The notes under the pieces are model-generated. The model was not told the DNA's origin, made no database searches, and saw only the letters and a program-made list of their open reading frames with translations. A DNA stretch of 64,000 nt, from positions 1,860,001 through 1,924,000 of the forward strand of contig OOIN01000002.1 of NCBI GenBank assembly GCA_900323505.1, read 5' to 3'. Below, piece by piece: positions 20,901 to 30,762 of this stretch; the stretch's first letter is position 1; every line of letters begins with the position of its first letter. This DNA is from Ustilago trichophora. Its lineage: Eukaryota; Basidiomycota; Ustilaginomycetes; Ustilaginales; Ustilaginaceae. Position numbers and translations under genes: made by a program.

Positions 20901-23595
20901 TGAAAGCGAGCTGGTCGGCTCTGTGACCGGCCTCATTCGGCGTTTCGACAGTCCAAGACGGAACACTACCGGTACACCGGCTTCTGGTACTGGTACAGGG
21001 GCTACAACGCCCGGCGTAATCGACCCCGGATCGCTTCGCGCAGGTGTCAGTGGCTCTGTCCGACGACCAAGCCTTCGTCGTGGCAAGACGGAAGATTTGG
21101 TCTCGACGCACGCCAAGGAGCTTTCGAGAAGCAGAAAGGCTTCAGCTACGCATGACGACGGGGCAGACTCGAATGTCAACTCACCTACAGCGTCAAATAC
21201 AGGCGGCCGTACGAGTCGTCTGCCGAGAGCCAAGCGGACCGACAGCTCTACGTCTGTTGCCACTGTGGGACGCAGAAGTGGTTCAGCGACGCCGATCAAA
21301 GGCGCCCCTCTTCCTCCTCCATCCAGCTACCGCCCGCCGAAAGGCGAAGGACTCAAAGCTGGCCCGCGTCCGATCATTGGGCGATCCGGCGCATCTGCTG
21401 CAGCGGCGGCTCTGGCAGCGGCTACGTCAGCAGCTTCCGCCGCAGCTGGCAATCGAAATCAGAGCGGTGCCTATCAATCGGATGGCGCTGGAAGCAGCCG
21501 AAATGCTGGATCAGCGATAGGTAGTCGGGTGCCTGTAGCGCGAAGGAGCGAGCACGGCCCTGGCACTCGCAGCCGCGTGTCGACCATCGCAAAACACTTT
21601 GATCGCATCAGCAAGGAGGCAGAGCGGGAGCGCGAGCGACAGCACAGGTTGTTGCTGGCACAACGCGCCAAACGAGCTCGCCCGGTCGCCATGACGCGAG
21701 CCAAAGTTGAAGTGTTCAGCAGCGTGCGAGATGCAGTGCGAGATGACGAAAGCGAGCCTGACTCAGCTGCTGAGAGCAGCGATGACGACGGTGCATCTGC
21801 AGCAGACAACGAGAGCGAGGATGACGATTCCGACGATTCCGACGAGGATGTGCCTGCGGAGGCAACGAGCTTCGGAGCCAAGCGCAATCTTGCGCTGCAA
21901 TCGGCCCACAGATCGCAAAGCCAGACACATGCCAAGCAGCGCAAATCAAGCCGGGCTGAGCTTACTGGTAAGCAAGTAGGGTCTGCTTCGGCCGAGCATG
22001 ATGGCGGTGATACGATCAAGAAAGCTGCCGTGGCGCAAAAGGGACTCGACGGTGCATATCCGGGCAAAGATATCGAGCGAGATTCGACCATCAAGGGCCG
22101 ACGCGATCCTGCGACCGCAGCTGCTAGTACTGAAGCCGATCTTGCTGGGTCGGTCACCACCGCAGCGACAGCAGCTACGGCGACATCTTCATCGCACGCA
22201 GATGACGCTTGCACTATCGCAAGCCAGGAGACCGGCCGAGCGACCAACATTTCTCCACCAGCGGCGAGTGAACTCGAGTCGGATGCACAGTCGATCGCCG
22301 CATCTTCTCTCGCGACGACCAGCAACAACACGCAGCTGACGCTGCCTTCATATCTGCGCAGCGGCTTCACTTCCGACTCGGACTCGATGCCAAGTCTGGA
22401 GAGAAGCTTCCTCAAGACACTCTCTGGCTTCTGGGCCTTCCGCACAGGCGAGATGGTGCCACTTGAATACCCGATGCTCAACTCGGAGCATGTGTTTGCC
22501 GACTCAGACATCATCTTCCGCGAAGACGAGCCGACGTCAATCGTTGCATTCACGCTAAGCTCGATGCAGTACAAGGAGCGATTGAAGGGGATGCGCAACG
22601 AGACGCTATGGGTCAAGGAGAAGGAGGAAGCATTCATGCCTGGCAATGCGAGCGTCGCTGGCTCCACGGACGGCTGGGGTCTTGTAGATATTGAGACAAA
22701 CGAGCTCGAAAGCACGCTCAAGAAGGAAGGGCGACACTTTCGCTGCGAGTTCGAATCTGGATCGACAAGGCTCTGGTGCAAGATCTTGTTCGCCGAGCAA
22801 TTCGATGCGCTTCGCAGGACGTGTGGATGCGATGTCTCGGTGGTGGAATCGCTCTCGCGATGCTTCAAGTGGGACAGCTCGGGAGGCAAGTCTGGCTCGG
22901 CCTTTCTCAAGACGCGTGACCATCGCCTCGTAGTTAAGCAACTATCCCGCTTCGAGATGGACGCATTCTCGAAATTTGCCCCGCAGTACTTTGCCTACAT
23001 GTCACAGTGCATCTCACGCGGGCGTCGTACGGCGCTAGCCAAGATCTTTGGCTGTTTCCGCATCGGATTCCGCAATCCCCAGACGGGCAAGAGTCTCAAA
23101 TTGGACTGCTTTGTGATGGAAAACCTCTTCTACGGTGTCGAAGGGATCCGATCGTACGACCTCAAAGGAAGTACACGAAACCGCTATGTCCAAGAGACAG
23201 GCAAGGAGAGCGAAGTCCTACTCGACGAAAATCTTGTCGAGACCAATCATCTCAATCCGATCTTCATTAGAGAACACTCGAAGAAGCTTCTACGGGCCAG
23301 TCTGTACAACGACTCGCTGTTCTTGGCAGATATGAACGTCATGGACTACTCGCTGATGGTAGGGGTTGATCGACAGAGCAAGCAGCTGGTGGTGGGGATC
23401 ATTGACTTTGTCAGAACTTATACGTGGGATAAGAGGGTAGAGAGCTTCGTCAAGGAGACTGCACTGTTGGGTGGTGCAGGAAAGGGGGAACCGACGATCA
23501 TCACGCCGCCGGATTATAGGACGAGGTTCTTGACTTTCATCGACAAGGCGCTACTGTTGATGCCTGATCACTGGGTGGAGGATTGGGCGCTTTAG
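14962..23595 (+). CDS. FAB1: FAB1/PIKfyve phosphatidylinositol-3-phosphate 5-kinase
   Basis: It makes PI(3,5)P2 from PI3P on vacuole and late endosome membranes. One uninterrupted exon gives 2877 residues, longer than yeast Fab1 (2278). The start is the first ATG in frame (MAATAGHRTPVP); the frame extends upstream only to a TTG. Domains: FYVE zinc finger about 377-440 with RRKHHCRICG and eight zinc-binding cysteines; CCT/TCP1-like chaperonin domain about 765-1030; the Fab1-specific cysteine-rich region about 1415-1770 (GCATKGCGKNNVLHY, WSYCKVC); and the C-terminal PIPK kinase about 2490-2873 with MENLFY, YDLKGSTRNR, NVMDYSLMVG and IIDFVRTYTWDK. Between these lie long Ser/Ala/acidic low-complexity linkers, the largest between about 1800 and 2480. 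The FYVE domain should recruit the kinase to PI3P membranes. Confidence 0.97.
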   Translation: MAATAGHRTPVPTSNEEGFTSFGFLDDTQDTQESSFALGSLFSRVKSALAGGLTTETESMHGNINEGADTPSGSRHSSSTYSAKSSSRQSLHSATAGPSQPLASTSYNGLQYSSTGSGRLAPMPQHRKASMARPMRGLSNIEEYPEGSQANNRNPSPSSRPGPAEAGPSSSRNGTVSPNRAAQNARDAVRAPVGRADRYSGLRPSNSSASISTSRSISGITSNAGSSTSRGLPLMLRSVAPAPAVTFTSPATAVHARSHFSGVAGSYTDDRESVIADDGDMDPDSSRDTISMLRGGIDGAIDRSHLAKHGWSAIPGFPLSKDILADDTKSVRSSSTRLHRVDTIEEHITSRSAAQAGLQTSADAIVRRMRGEGLSRKFWMADENAKECRECLSVFTPFRRKHHCRICGQIFCGRCAAHIIKGKRFDFQGLIRVCNFCKRMLEEYDRHERENQHQHKLNVVTQRASKNPNRVQPDKDMISAPLEAQIRSPQAQFAANHLFASASAGPSAFSAGIHSNLSASFGFADTDSVAAADAHDVPNDKYNGDAVEHARKRKPDTAPVAPFRKGMDEEELAPARPDPEDDDAAASQLGQAALDQNPSAIGSTHHTHQHQTPDTNSVATTAAPSPASTGAVARARVTASSKAKDGTMNVAFPTSAASGHDLPSAIQSTSDYPRLRLVSETSRPVARSRMRSLRTIASLDPTQASALIRSHFDGNGRTESPIPPAPQQHDDDDGAPDHNETPEFYRELRICAEGITPALLEASITHRALEHLRKMMEQTLSQSGIHNVRKWCDVLLPFVLTTISRVKPDAREDQSRDIREFVKIKRIPGGKPDDSEYVDGYVCTKHVATKRMASLIPLTNARIIVIRFPLDYHRGPNQFMSLEPLMAQEHEFIRILVARIIALRPQIVVVEKTVSRTALELLEKEGIVVVWSVKADAIRAISRCTQADIITSIDRLALDPRIGRCRYFNVETFQHASWPGWRKSFMRFEGTPKQLGCTIVLRGADGMKLSSVKKILAMMIFVAYNLRLEGHVMADEGAAMETIYSDSSLLNGSRPCGTVEEGTFNSAADELKRLLDGSDVEQGHEASSQLGRISDDKTFVLRSRARILRALSIYETTLITSSVCIQIPAPYTILQLKRVNDRLVQLLARQEAEELQRILKDEGKLQDRAATPPQHSTTEVPDDADLDEKAGDETTTLTVQPHSLPTNVETGISPSISESENPLESPSAGDITPKYEAPSLRVHDTIVEEGEDSSSDAAPSSPRGTTPQPASLPVSGQQSSKSDAEEAEEEDSAVPAALRRDGSDATVMIETASPLVSGPNTTTPTPRPSSPVHARAKDTPSAAPLSVASDASTGLASADISMIRSVSAPVSEVPTRTTSPGPGSILSHVSQGSTSTVAHSTASMLHTIKQESVPVFDLFSLLKAPSQIAKDSEFAITVDRHRATLMEWGGYLDIQPDSVSPFNHKRIQIIVTRHCTLTPRPCEGPNLASIEFYGEHDETLGEHIERLAANSAKGCATKGCGKNNVLHYNTFVHNRIRIQVVLERFVCPLPNEENRLLSWSYCKVCENATPVALVTAETWSFSFAKYLELYFYRHDHCKTQLCEHDFYRDQVRYFAYQNMAVRFHSEEVDDLFEVTMPHFKLFIDPEVQCNIKNEETAAFVRKSQVYWDSVMSRIRALGNDACSEAAGINRDKNRAIISDMIRRCELDRREVEALVAELYEFSPSTDVLCLNQARRMLQEKVVKWDVDFIEFEKNCIPSEKDIRRITTTHLKRLFSEKDPSEAARSETASSILPPAAEIDESSTDAAEGKARGRESEKVDQEKSTSSSGRTSSNANAQAVEALALAGADLSVVPMLSDLVTHTVETPMSELPPVLAPSGELVSSKAQNAGNGLNAPEAVSRSKTVPSQLNKAGRADPTKYRDGNYDDETDAADLSPVEVRPMISRRALSNPATAPASPTYSKSRGLYDTVGFPRADESSCTESELVGSVTGLIRRFDSPRRNTTGTPASGTGTGATTPGVIDPGSLRAGVSGSVRRPSLRRGKTEDLVSTHAKELSRSRKASATHDDGADSNVNSPTASNTGGRTSRLPRAKRTDSSTSVATVGRRSGSATPIKGAPLPPPSSYRPPKGEGLKAGPRPIIGRSGASAAAAALAAATSAASAAAGNRNQSGAYQSDGAGSSRNAGSAIGSRVPVARRSEHGPGTRSRVSTIAKHFDRISKEAERERERQHRLLLAQRAKRARPVAMTRAKVEVFSSVRDAVRDDESEPDSAAESSDDDGASAADNESEDDDSDDSDEDVPAEATSFGAKRNLALQSAHRSQSQTHAKQRKSSRAELTGKQVGSASAEHDGGDTIKKAAVAQKGLDGAYPGKDIERDSTIKGRRDPATAAASTEADLAGSVTTAATAATATSSSHADDACTIASQETGRATNISPPAASELESDAQSIAASSLATTSNNTQLTLPSYLRSGFTSDSDSMPSLERSFLKTLSGFWAFRTGEMVPLEYPMLNSEHVFADSDIIFREDEPTSIVAFTLSSMQYKERLKGMRNETLWVKEKEEAFMPGNASVAGSTDGWGLVDIETNELESTLKKEGRHFRCEFESGSTRLWCKILFAEQFDALRRTCGCDVSVVESLSRCFKWDSSGGKSGSAFLKTRDHRLVVKQLSRFEMDAFSKFAPQYFAYMSQCISRGRRTALAKIFGCFRIGFRNPQTGKSLKLDCFVMENLFYGVEGIRSYDLKGSTRNRYVQETGKESEVLLDENLVETNHLNPIFIREHSKKLLRASLYNDSLFLADMNVMDYSLMVGVDRQSKQLVVGIIDFVRTYTWDKRVESFVKETALLGGAGKGEPTIITPPDYRTRFLTFIDKALLLMPDHWVEDWAL

Positions 23596-24266
23596 AGCAA
23601 CGAAAGAAGTGATAATGGACAGTTCATTTGAAACGAGGTTGCGTGCCTAACGACCGGGATGTGCTACATGGTGTGAGCTGAAGTCTACTATCTGAGGAAC
23701 TGTTGTGCATGACCGAAAATTCCTTTTGAAGTGTTAAGATCCTTTCGCTGACAAGCTCGAAAATTGCGCCGTCTTCGATCGAACACGAGAAGAAAAAAAA
23801 AAAAAAGCGCGCGTGTGCTTCTCTGTGCCAGGCAGAATTTGAGAGAGGGCACTTTTTGGAAGCTGCAAGAAGAAATGGCCAACAACGGCTCGAGCGCTTT
23901 GTTGCACTTCCATAGCAGAGCGCGCAGCACTGGGCTGAGCCACAAGTCGCGCGAGAATCAGCAAAAGAACAGGTTCAAAGCAAAAGAAGCACAAAGACCA
24001 ACACGCACGGCGCTTTACTCTTTCTTCCTCGTCACCTTGTCCTAAGTTCCGCATCAACATCTTGACTTCCAGGACCTTTCGACAGCCAAGGACCAACAAC
24101 AGTACAACCTCTCAGTCGAACAAGGATCTGCATCGGAATCGCTGCTCCAGCCCAACGAAATCAATCAGGCGCAGCAAAGCACCAACACTACTTTCCAGCT
24201 TACAAGTAAGAGGGCCACTCGACCTGGGCTTCCTTTGCACACACGCAGACATACACATCTACAATC
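23596..24266. other. FAB1 3' flank and CCT7 promoter/leader
   Basis: About 670 bp between tandem genes. It contains a run of 14 A at 23793-23806 and the CCT7 leader. A short open frame with an ATG (about 23875-24045) is present but has no recognisable domain. No separate gene is claimed. Confidence 0.5.
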
Positions 24267-25949
24267 ATGGCGGGCAGACTCGGCGGCATGATGCCCAACG
24301 CGCCCATCATCCTATTGCGCGAGGACACCGATGTGTCGCAGGGCACCTCGCAGCTTCTCCACAACATTGGCGCCTGCACCTCGATCGTTTCGTGCGTTGC
24401 GTCGACATTGGGCCCACGCGGAATGGACAAGTTGATCGTCAACGAGCGAGGTCAGGCCACCATCTCTAATGACGGTGCCACCATCCTGAAGCTGCTCGAT
24501 ATCGTTCACCCTGCTGCCAAGACGTTGGTCGACATTGCTCGTGCGCAGGATGCCGAGGTTGGTGACGGTACCACCTCTGTTGTGCTTCTTGCGGGCGAGA
24601 TGTTGAAGGAGGCCAAGCCATTCATCGAGGAAGGCGTGGCACCACATATCATCATCAAGGGTTACCGTAAAGCTGTCCAACTCGCCGTTGAACGCATCAA
24701 AGAAATGGCGGTGACCATTGACAAGTCTGACAAGCAGGCATTCTACGAGTTGCTCCTCAAGTGCGCCGGTACCAGCATGAGCTCCAAGCTCATTGTCTCG
24801 CAGCGACCTTTCTTCAGCAAGATGGTCGTTGACGCTGTCATGTCTCTCGACCAGGATGATTTGGACCAGAGCCTGATCGGCATGAAAAAGGTTCCTGGTG
24901 GAGGAATGCAAGATTCGCTGCTGGTACACGGTGTTGCCTTTAAAAAGACTTTTGCATACGCTGGATTCGAACAGCAGCCCAAGAGCTTCACCAACCCCAA
25001 AGTGCTTTGCCTGAACGTCGAGCTTGAACTCAAGGCCGAAAAGGACAATGCAGAGGTCCGCATCAACGAGGTTTCCGAATACCAGGCCGTCGTCGACGCC
25101 GAATGGCAGATCATTTTCAACAAGCTCGAAGCAATCGTCAAGACTGGTGCCAAGGTGGTTCTGTCCAAATTGCCCATTGGTGATTTGGCAACGCAGTACT
25201 TTGCCGATCGCGACATTTTCTGCGCTGGTCGTGTACCCGCCGATGACATGAAGCGCGTTGTTCAGGCTGTTGGTGGTTCGGTTCAGAGTACTTGCTCCGA
25301 TATCAACCCCGACAAGCACTTGGGTACATGTGGCAAGTTTGAAGAGCGCCAGATTGGTGGAGAGCGATTCAACATTTTCGAAGAATGCCCCCAAGCCAAG
25401 ACCTGCACTCTCATTCTCCGTGGTGGTGCTGAACAGTTTATCGCCGAAGTCGAGCGCAGTCTTCACGATGCCATCATGATTGTCCGTCGAGCCATCAAGA
25501 ACAGCCACGTAGTCGCCGGAGGAGGAGCCATCGAAATGGAGCTCTCCAAGTACCTCCGCGACTACTCTCGCACCATCCAGGGCAAACAGCAGCTCATCAT
25601 TGGCGCCTTTGCCAAATCTCTCGAATGCATTCCTCGTCAACTTGCCGACAATGCCGGATTCGACGCTACCGATCTGCTCAACCGCTTGCGAATGAAGCAT
25701 GCCCAGGGCGCACAGTGGGAAGGAATCGACATTGATGCAGAGGACACGGCCGATCTCATGGAAAAATTCGTTTGGGAACCGAGCTTGGTCAGGATCAACG
25801 CGCTTCAATCTGCTGCAGAAGCTGCCTGCTTGATCTTGAGTGTAGATGAAACCATTCGAAACCAGGCAAGCGAGAAGGCTCAACCGGGACCAAAGGCTCC
25901 TCCAGGAACAATGCAGAAGGCTTTGCGCGGTCGTGTACCCCGTCGCTGA
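24267..25949 (+). CDS. CCT7: T-complex protein 1 subunit eta (CCT7)
   Basis: One of eight paralogous subunits of the cytosolic chaperonin TRiC/CCT, which folds actin, tubulin and WD40 proteins using ATP. The 560-residue protein starts at ATG ([17 protein letters not shown]). Group II chaperonin ATPase motifs are present: TLGPRGMDK at 47-55, NDGATIL at 68-74, GDGTTS at 99-104, and near the C-terminus [16 protein letters not shown]. The eta-type signature segments [31 protein letters not shown] and FCAGRVP agree with CCT7 rather than the other subunits. The C-terminal tail is short and basic (LRGRVPRR). A single exon in the same direction as FAB1. Confidence 0.97.
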   Translation: MAGRLGGMMPNAPIILLREDTDVSQGTSQLLHNIGACTSIVSCVASTLGPRGMDKLIVNERGQATISNDGATILKLLDIVHPAAKTLVDIARAQDAEVGDGTTSVVLLAGEMLKEAKPFIEEGVAPHIIIKGYRKAVQLAVERIKEMAVTIDKSDKQAFYELLLKCAGTSMSSKLIVSQRPFFSKMVVDAVMSLDQDDLDQSLIGMKKVPGGGMQDSLLVHGVAFKKTFAYAGFEQQPKSFTNPKVLCLNVELELKAEKDNAEVRINEVSEYQAVVDAEWQIIFNKLEAIVKTGAKVVLSKLPIGDLATQYFADRDIFCAGRVPADDMKRVVQAVGGSVQSTCSDINPDKHLGTCGKFEERQIGGERFNIFEECPQAKTCTLILRGGAEQFIAEVERSLHDAIMIVRRAIKNSHVVAGGGAIEMELSKYLRDYSRTIQGKQQLIIGAFAKSLECIPRQLADNAGFDATDLLNRLRMKHAQGAQWEGIDIDAEDTADLMEKFVWEPSLVRINALQSAAEAACLILSVDETIRNQASEKAQPGPKAPPGTMQKALRGRVPRR

Positions 25950-26092
25950 ACATTCTCCCTCGAGAGGATCATATCAATCAGAGCCATGTCCATTCCTTTC
26001 TTTTCTAAAGTGTGTCTTGCTCGAGATGTAATTTTACCTTGCACTCTTCAAAGAAAAAAAAAAAAAAATTGTATCACTTTTGACTCACCAGC

Positions 26093-26124
<32 letters not shown>

Positions 26125-26268
26125 CAAGAAGGAGGAGGTCATGTGCAAAGTTGTGAGTTGCTACATATGGTATGGTGATGTTGAGTTGTATAATAAGGAT
26201 GTGTATAGAAGATTGGCTTGATTTGCGATTTCTATGACATGCATGATTGGCATGATTCAAGCTGGTAA
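25950..26268. other. Convergent spacer with poly-A and CT microsatellite
   Basis: About 320 bp between the CCT7 and ADAL-like genes. It contains 15 A at 26054-26068 and a long CT repeat. It presumably holds both 3' UTRs. Confidence 0.6.
26093..26120. repeat. (CT)14 microsatellite
   Basis: Fourteen uninterrupted CT units in the convergent spacer, so GA repeats on the ADAL-like transcript's strand. Confidence 0.9.
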
Positions 26269-27489
26269 CTATTCCTTGTTCCATTCCCACGAGTCGTAAA
26301 AGTGGCGATAAGCTGCATGTATGCGTTTGTAATCTTGTTGATATTTTCTTTGCGCTTTTTGTCGTGCTGTTGTGGAAGAATCTGGTGTTGGCCGAATGAG
26401 AAATGTCGCCTCAAGAGTACGACGCGCCAAATGAAACGTTTGCCTCTCGGACAAGTTAAAATTATCCATGACCAGGCGGTACTCGTTTGACAGCGAGCTG
26501 CCGAATACTCCACTGTCGTCAGTTGAGATGCAGCATATTGTTGGACCTGCGTTTTCACCATCTCGCACCTCGTGCGTGGACTCAACGTGGTTATAGTGCA
26601 ATCCAAAGTGATGCTTTTTGAGCTCCGTGACCGAATTGGAGAGCAAGTTGCTCGTCAGGCACAACTCTATGGGTATACCCGACTTTTGCAACCGGTCAAG
26701 ATTCGACGGGGAGACAAAGCAGCAATGTCCCATCCTGTCCGGGTGGAACTTGAGCATGGAGGTCATTTCTTTGTCTTGTCCTTGGACTTCGCCAGCGTGA
26801 AGGGTTATCTTTAGGCCAAGCGATCGGGCGTGTTGAAGGGCTGGGATAAAATCGAGAAAGTTGCCCTTGGTGGGGTCCCCAGACAGGTCGATGCCGAGGA
26901 CGCCTTGGTGACGGTATCTGTGGGCGAGGTCGACGATGGCAAGGGCTTGGGTGGTGTTGTGCTTCGCTCGGTCTATCGACAGGAGTAGTCGAAGGACGGT
27001 CTTGTTCGAACCCCGTGCTTCTGTCGAGTTGGAGTAACGCGAGAAGCCACTCAGCACCGCCTGCACGTAGCGAACCAGCCCGGACTTCTCCTCATCTCCT
27101 CCATCATATCGTGAGCCGTCGCTGTGGGGTGCAGCATCCATAGCCCTCGGAGTGGTGCGAATCTCTGCATACACAACACCATCCTCCTCCAGATCTTGCC
27201 CGAGCTCAAACGCTAGCCGTTCGACATCTGCTAATGTAGTGACGCAAGAATGGATGACGCGAAAGACGTCGAATGCTTCGCTGAGAGTTTTGGGCCACCG
27301 AGTGAGGATGAAGGCGTTAGATGGATCAACGTTTTTGGCCGCAGCCAGTTCTCGAAGGGTCGAACGCCGGATGGAGCCGTTTAGGTGGGCGTGCAGCTCG
27401 ATTTTGGGCAGTTGCTGGACGAATCGCTGCTGTCTCTGAGCTTCGCAAGCGGTGGTATCGCTGCCATTGGGGTCTTGCATCCTTTCCAT
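26269..27489 (-). CDS. Adenosine deaminase-like protein (N6-methyl-AMP deaminase, ADAL/MAPDA type)
   Basis: A 406-residue member of the metal-dependent adenosine/AMP deaminase family. The N-terminal zinc ligands are in KIELHAHLNGS (H33, H35). The middle has GIDLSGDPTKGNF, the third ligand is in LHAGE (about residue 231), and the C-terminal acidic pair is in STDDSGVFGS (about 325). The GDPTKGNF motif and the length point to the ADAL subfamily, which removes the methylamine from N6-methyl-AMP to give IMP, rather than classical adenosine deaminase or secreted ADGF. A cytosolic role in clearing modified nucleotides is inferred. It starts at ATG; a second in-frame ATG follows three codons later. 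Confidence 0.88.
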   Translation of the reverse strand: MERMQDPNGSDTTACEAQRQQRFVQQLPKIELHAHLNGSIRRSTLRELAAAKNVDPSNAFILTRWPKTLSEAFDVFRVIHSCVTTLADVERLAFELGQDLEEDGVVYAEIRTTPRAMDAAPHSDGSRYDGGDEEKSGLVRYVQAVLSGFSRYSNSTEARGSNKTVLRLLLSIDRAKHNTTQALAIVDLAHRYRHQGVLGIDLSGDPTKGNFLDFIPALQHARSLGLKITLHAGEVQGQDKEMTSMLKFHPDRMGHCCFVSPSNLDRLQKSGIPIELCLTSNLLSNSVTELKKHHFGLHYNHVESTHEVRDGENAGPTICCISTDDSGVFGSSLSNEYRLVMDNFNLSERQTFHLARRTLEATFLIRPTPDSSTTARQKAQRKYQQDYKRIHAAYRHFYDSWEWNKE

Positions 27490-30400
27490 CCGATTCTAGC
27501 GAAGGTACGGGCAACTGAGACCAGCTCGACGATGATCGTTGGGAGCTCATGTCTCAGGAACGTCGCGTGTTGGTTCGCTTGCCGCTGTATTTGGTGCATG
27601 ACTCCGCGGTATCGGTTCGTCTGCCAATTTGTTGCATGTTTGCCATGCTTCAAACTACGGCAGACTCATGCAGCATTGCACATCATCATGCCTCTTATCA
27701 TCGAGTCTCGAAATGTGTCCATCTATCTGTCGGGTACCACCGTGCTTAGATAGCTGCTGACTACATTCGAGGTGGCACAAGTCGACAACCTGAGAAAGAG
27801 CTTAATGTGCCTACCAAACCCTATCGGCAATCGGGCACTGATAGCAGCCAATATCCCGATCTCTTCGAGATTTACCTGTCCACTGCGCCATGCAGATATG
27901 TCGGCATAACGGACGGACAAGGCGGATGTCGGTCCTCTTTACCATCACCGTTTAGTTAGGACAGAGGTTCTACCGAAGCCATGTCGTGCAGGCAAACATC
28001 ATCGTCACAAGCTACAAACTTTTCCATGAACCATTAGCCAAGGAAAGCAAGATGGTTTGCTCGCGTGAGCTGTTGAAACTGTCACGGGTTCAGCGCGCCA
28101 AACTTTGGCTGTTGTCATCGGAAATTTTCGGTCAGCCGGCTAGAGGTTGCGAAAAATGCGGCGTTCCTGTCAATCAAAAAAGTCAACGACAGGTTGATGA
28201 CGTCGAAAAGGTTTCGTGTCTGCTCTCGGTGTTGATGGTTGATTGGAGCGGATGTGCGCGGAAGTTTGCAAAGGTGCAGAAAGACCATAACGTGCCGCTT
28301 CTTGGCGGTTGCAGATTGACATGCGAGCTTCTTCTGACCCGTCCTGTCGGCTTCGGTAGCGCTCGGAGCTGCTGAGCCTAGAGATCTTGTTTGTTTGGCT
28401 TGCCTGCTTGTCAGCTTTGCACCGCTTCCATGCTACTGATTGGCGAGTGAAGCATGCAAATTTTCCTCGGAGTATTGGCGTGGAATCACTGGCGTCCGTC
28501 TAGTGATCTCGTCGTGTCTCCTCGGCGGTCGTCATGGCGGCCTCTGCCTACGAATTTCAAGCTCTGGGACCATCATCAGCATTGAGAGACTTGAAGGCAA
28601 AGTCTCTCAGGCCATAAGGCCCTTGTTCAGACGAGTGAAGAAGCAAATGTGCGATTTCTTTGCTGGGGGCTGAGGCTATCGGTTGAATCTCGGTCCGTTC
28701 GTCATGATTTGATTTTTATTGATTTTATCTTTAAAAGAGAATTGTTTGATGAGCTCTTGTGCCCAGCGCGATTCGAGCTCTAAAACGAAATTAAGCAGAA
28801 GACCCTGCCTGGACCTGCCTTATCGTGCATACATGGCAGCTGTGACAGATTGTGCCTTTGCTTCAACGCAAACCCATTCGCTTTTCAGCCTGGTCATAAC
28901 ATTCTCACGAGCACCTTTTGCAGCATAATGGATATAGGGACCATAAGGTGTAGACACAGCAGGGTGTAGGATCTACAGAGATTGAGCGTCACTTGACCGC
29001 TAGCTGACAAGGCGAGGGAAAGGCATCTTCTGACGTCTGAATCGCACCACGAGACTGAGCGCGCGAGCACCTGGTCGCTCGAGCCAAGCAACTCATGCTC
29101 TCCTGATGGGTAATCACTCTAGCGAGAATTTTCAATTTTTACGAGAAATACTGTAGAGCCTTGACAGGGAATCAGGGTTCAATGCGAGCATCGGGCTGAC
29201 TTGCACACACAAGCGAAGGTGCAAGCCATCTGACCGTGCTCCAACACGGATCAGTGTGTGGGAATTTCGAGAGGAGCACAACGGTTCAATCGGCCCGTTG
29301 AGCCGTTCTGATCGCCCCTATCAAGTCTCTTGCCTCCAAAGCAATGTCCCTTGTTGGTCATCGACAGCCACACTGTTGTGAATTCGAGGTTGATCGGGAG
29401 TGTTCGGACAACGTGAAAGTGGCTAAGCGTCACGCAACGAGTGTGGGATTGGCCAGCAAGCAAAAAGTGTGTGTGTGTGGGCACACTACTGTAGCTCAGG
29501 GTTGGACTTGGTTTTCAACGCTTGAACTGAACGCAGATAAGTGAGAGGCTAGAGATTGGACCCGCGAGCTTAGCTATGACTTCTCCTTTCCTTGTTCCTC
29601 TTTCCTGGCCAACACAAGCAGAACCATCCTCAATGCTAAACGAGAGCACGCGAGCGGGCGCCTTCGACCCTCGACCCTTCTAGATACAGCCGTGTGAACG
29701 TGCAGCATGCGATAAAGGGAATGGCGAGAGGAAGCAAAAGTGGGACCAAAAAACCATATCAACTCCGACTTGGGGAAAGCGCACAAAGTTGGCCTGTCGG
29801 GGGACAGAGGACCGCTCTTCCGCAGGCTTGGCATTCTTTGAGATTTTAAGCTCCTCCCCTTTTCTTCCTTCCCCGCCTTTTCGTGAGAAGATCTCTCATC
29901 AGCCCTGAAGTGTCGGTCAGCCTCCAATCGCGAAGATGAGAAGACCTTTGTTGATGTTGAAGCTTTGTTGAGGGTCTGCTGGCAGCACGATGCGTGAATG
30001 ATGGCATTGAAAGCGTGTCATTGAGCGCAAGTTTAGCGGAAAGAGAGAGAGGATCTGCTGACAGTGAAGTTGGCTTTTGCGCAGAGCAGTGGGACAAGAT
30101 AGGCGAGCCTCTGATTCTCGATTGTGGCATCCCGTGAGTCTTTCTGAGCTCATTTGGCTTCTTGAACTTTTTGTGACAGTGTCAAGGTGTGTCTGTGTTG
30201 GTTTGACTGGCACTTCAGGCCCGGCATGGCTTCGGTCGCCTCTGTACGCATATTCTCATCGGAAGAATAGCCGGTCCTGCGTTCAATCCCACATAATGTA
30301 ACTGACTCCTCATTCTCCCGTATCAAAGGTGTCAGGTGCCGCAATCTGGTGTGCTTTTTTCCCTTTTGCTCTCAGCCTGCCAGCCTGTCATTCATGCCGG

Positions 30401-30762
30401 CACTTTCGCCTTGAAGCTGTCTTCCCTTTCTGGACCCTGTCAGTCTCTGAGTGCGTCCGTCTTCCACTGGCCAGTCGAGGCTCATGAAGGAGCTCGTCTC
30501 TCCCTCACTCGTTCTCCTGAAGCTGACCTGTGACTACCACCTCTTCGATCATCACCACACTATCCAGCTCGGTTGCGCCTTCTTTCATTCAATCCTCTTT
30601 CTCCATCACGAGAAATAACAAGATCCACGATCCCTGTTTGGTATCATCTTAGCACGTCCCCAACTTCGGTTCAGCAGGTCTACATTCCCCGATAAGCTTT
30701 GATGAGCGCTGGACAGCGTCTCCCTGCGCGCAAGTATCGAGCATAGCATAACTTCAACTTCG
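27490..30762. other. Large gene-free block between the divergent ADAL-like and F-box genes
   Basis: About 3.3 kb. Open frames are short, mostly lack ATG starts, and show no domain. The last ~250 bp before the F-box gene are CT-rich like a 5' leader. Promoters of both neighbours must lie here. Hidden non-coding or small spliced genes cannot be excluded. Confidence 0.5.
30702..30746 (+). promoter_or_regulatory. Upstream ORF before the F-box gene
   Basis: ATG followed by 13 further codons and TAG, ending 16 bp before the F-box start codon. This close spacing would make reinitiation or repression likely if it is transcribed. Confidence 0.35.

Noticed and set aside
21474..22910. 478-codon minus-strand frame within FAB1
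   Set aside because: Shadow of the FAB1 low-complexity region; Ser/Ala-rich only because the sense strand is Ala/Ser/Asp-rich.
24312..25883. 523-codon open frame on the minus strand opposite CCT7
   Set aside because: It lies fully antisense to a certain chaperonin gene. Its peptide has no domain, and GC-rich third positions with few TA-starting antisense codons explain the openness.
27986..28375. 129-codon plus-strand frame in the 3.3-kb gap
   Set aside because: It begins at GTG, not ATG, and has no recognisable domain or compositional bias of a gene.
30270..30295. GCGTTCAATCCC, another tRNA box B-like match
   Set aside because: No T-arm pairing and no upstream tRNA structure.
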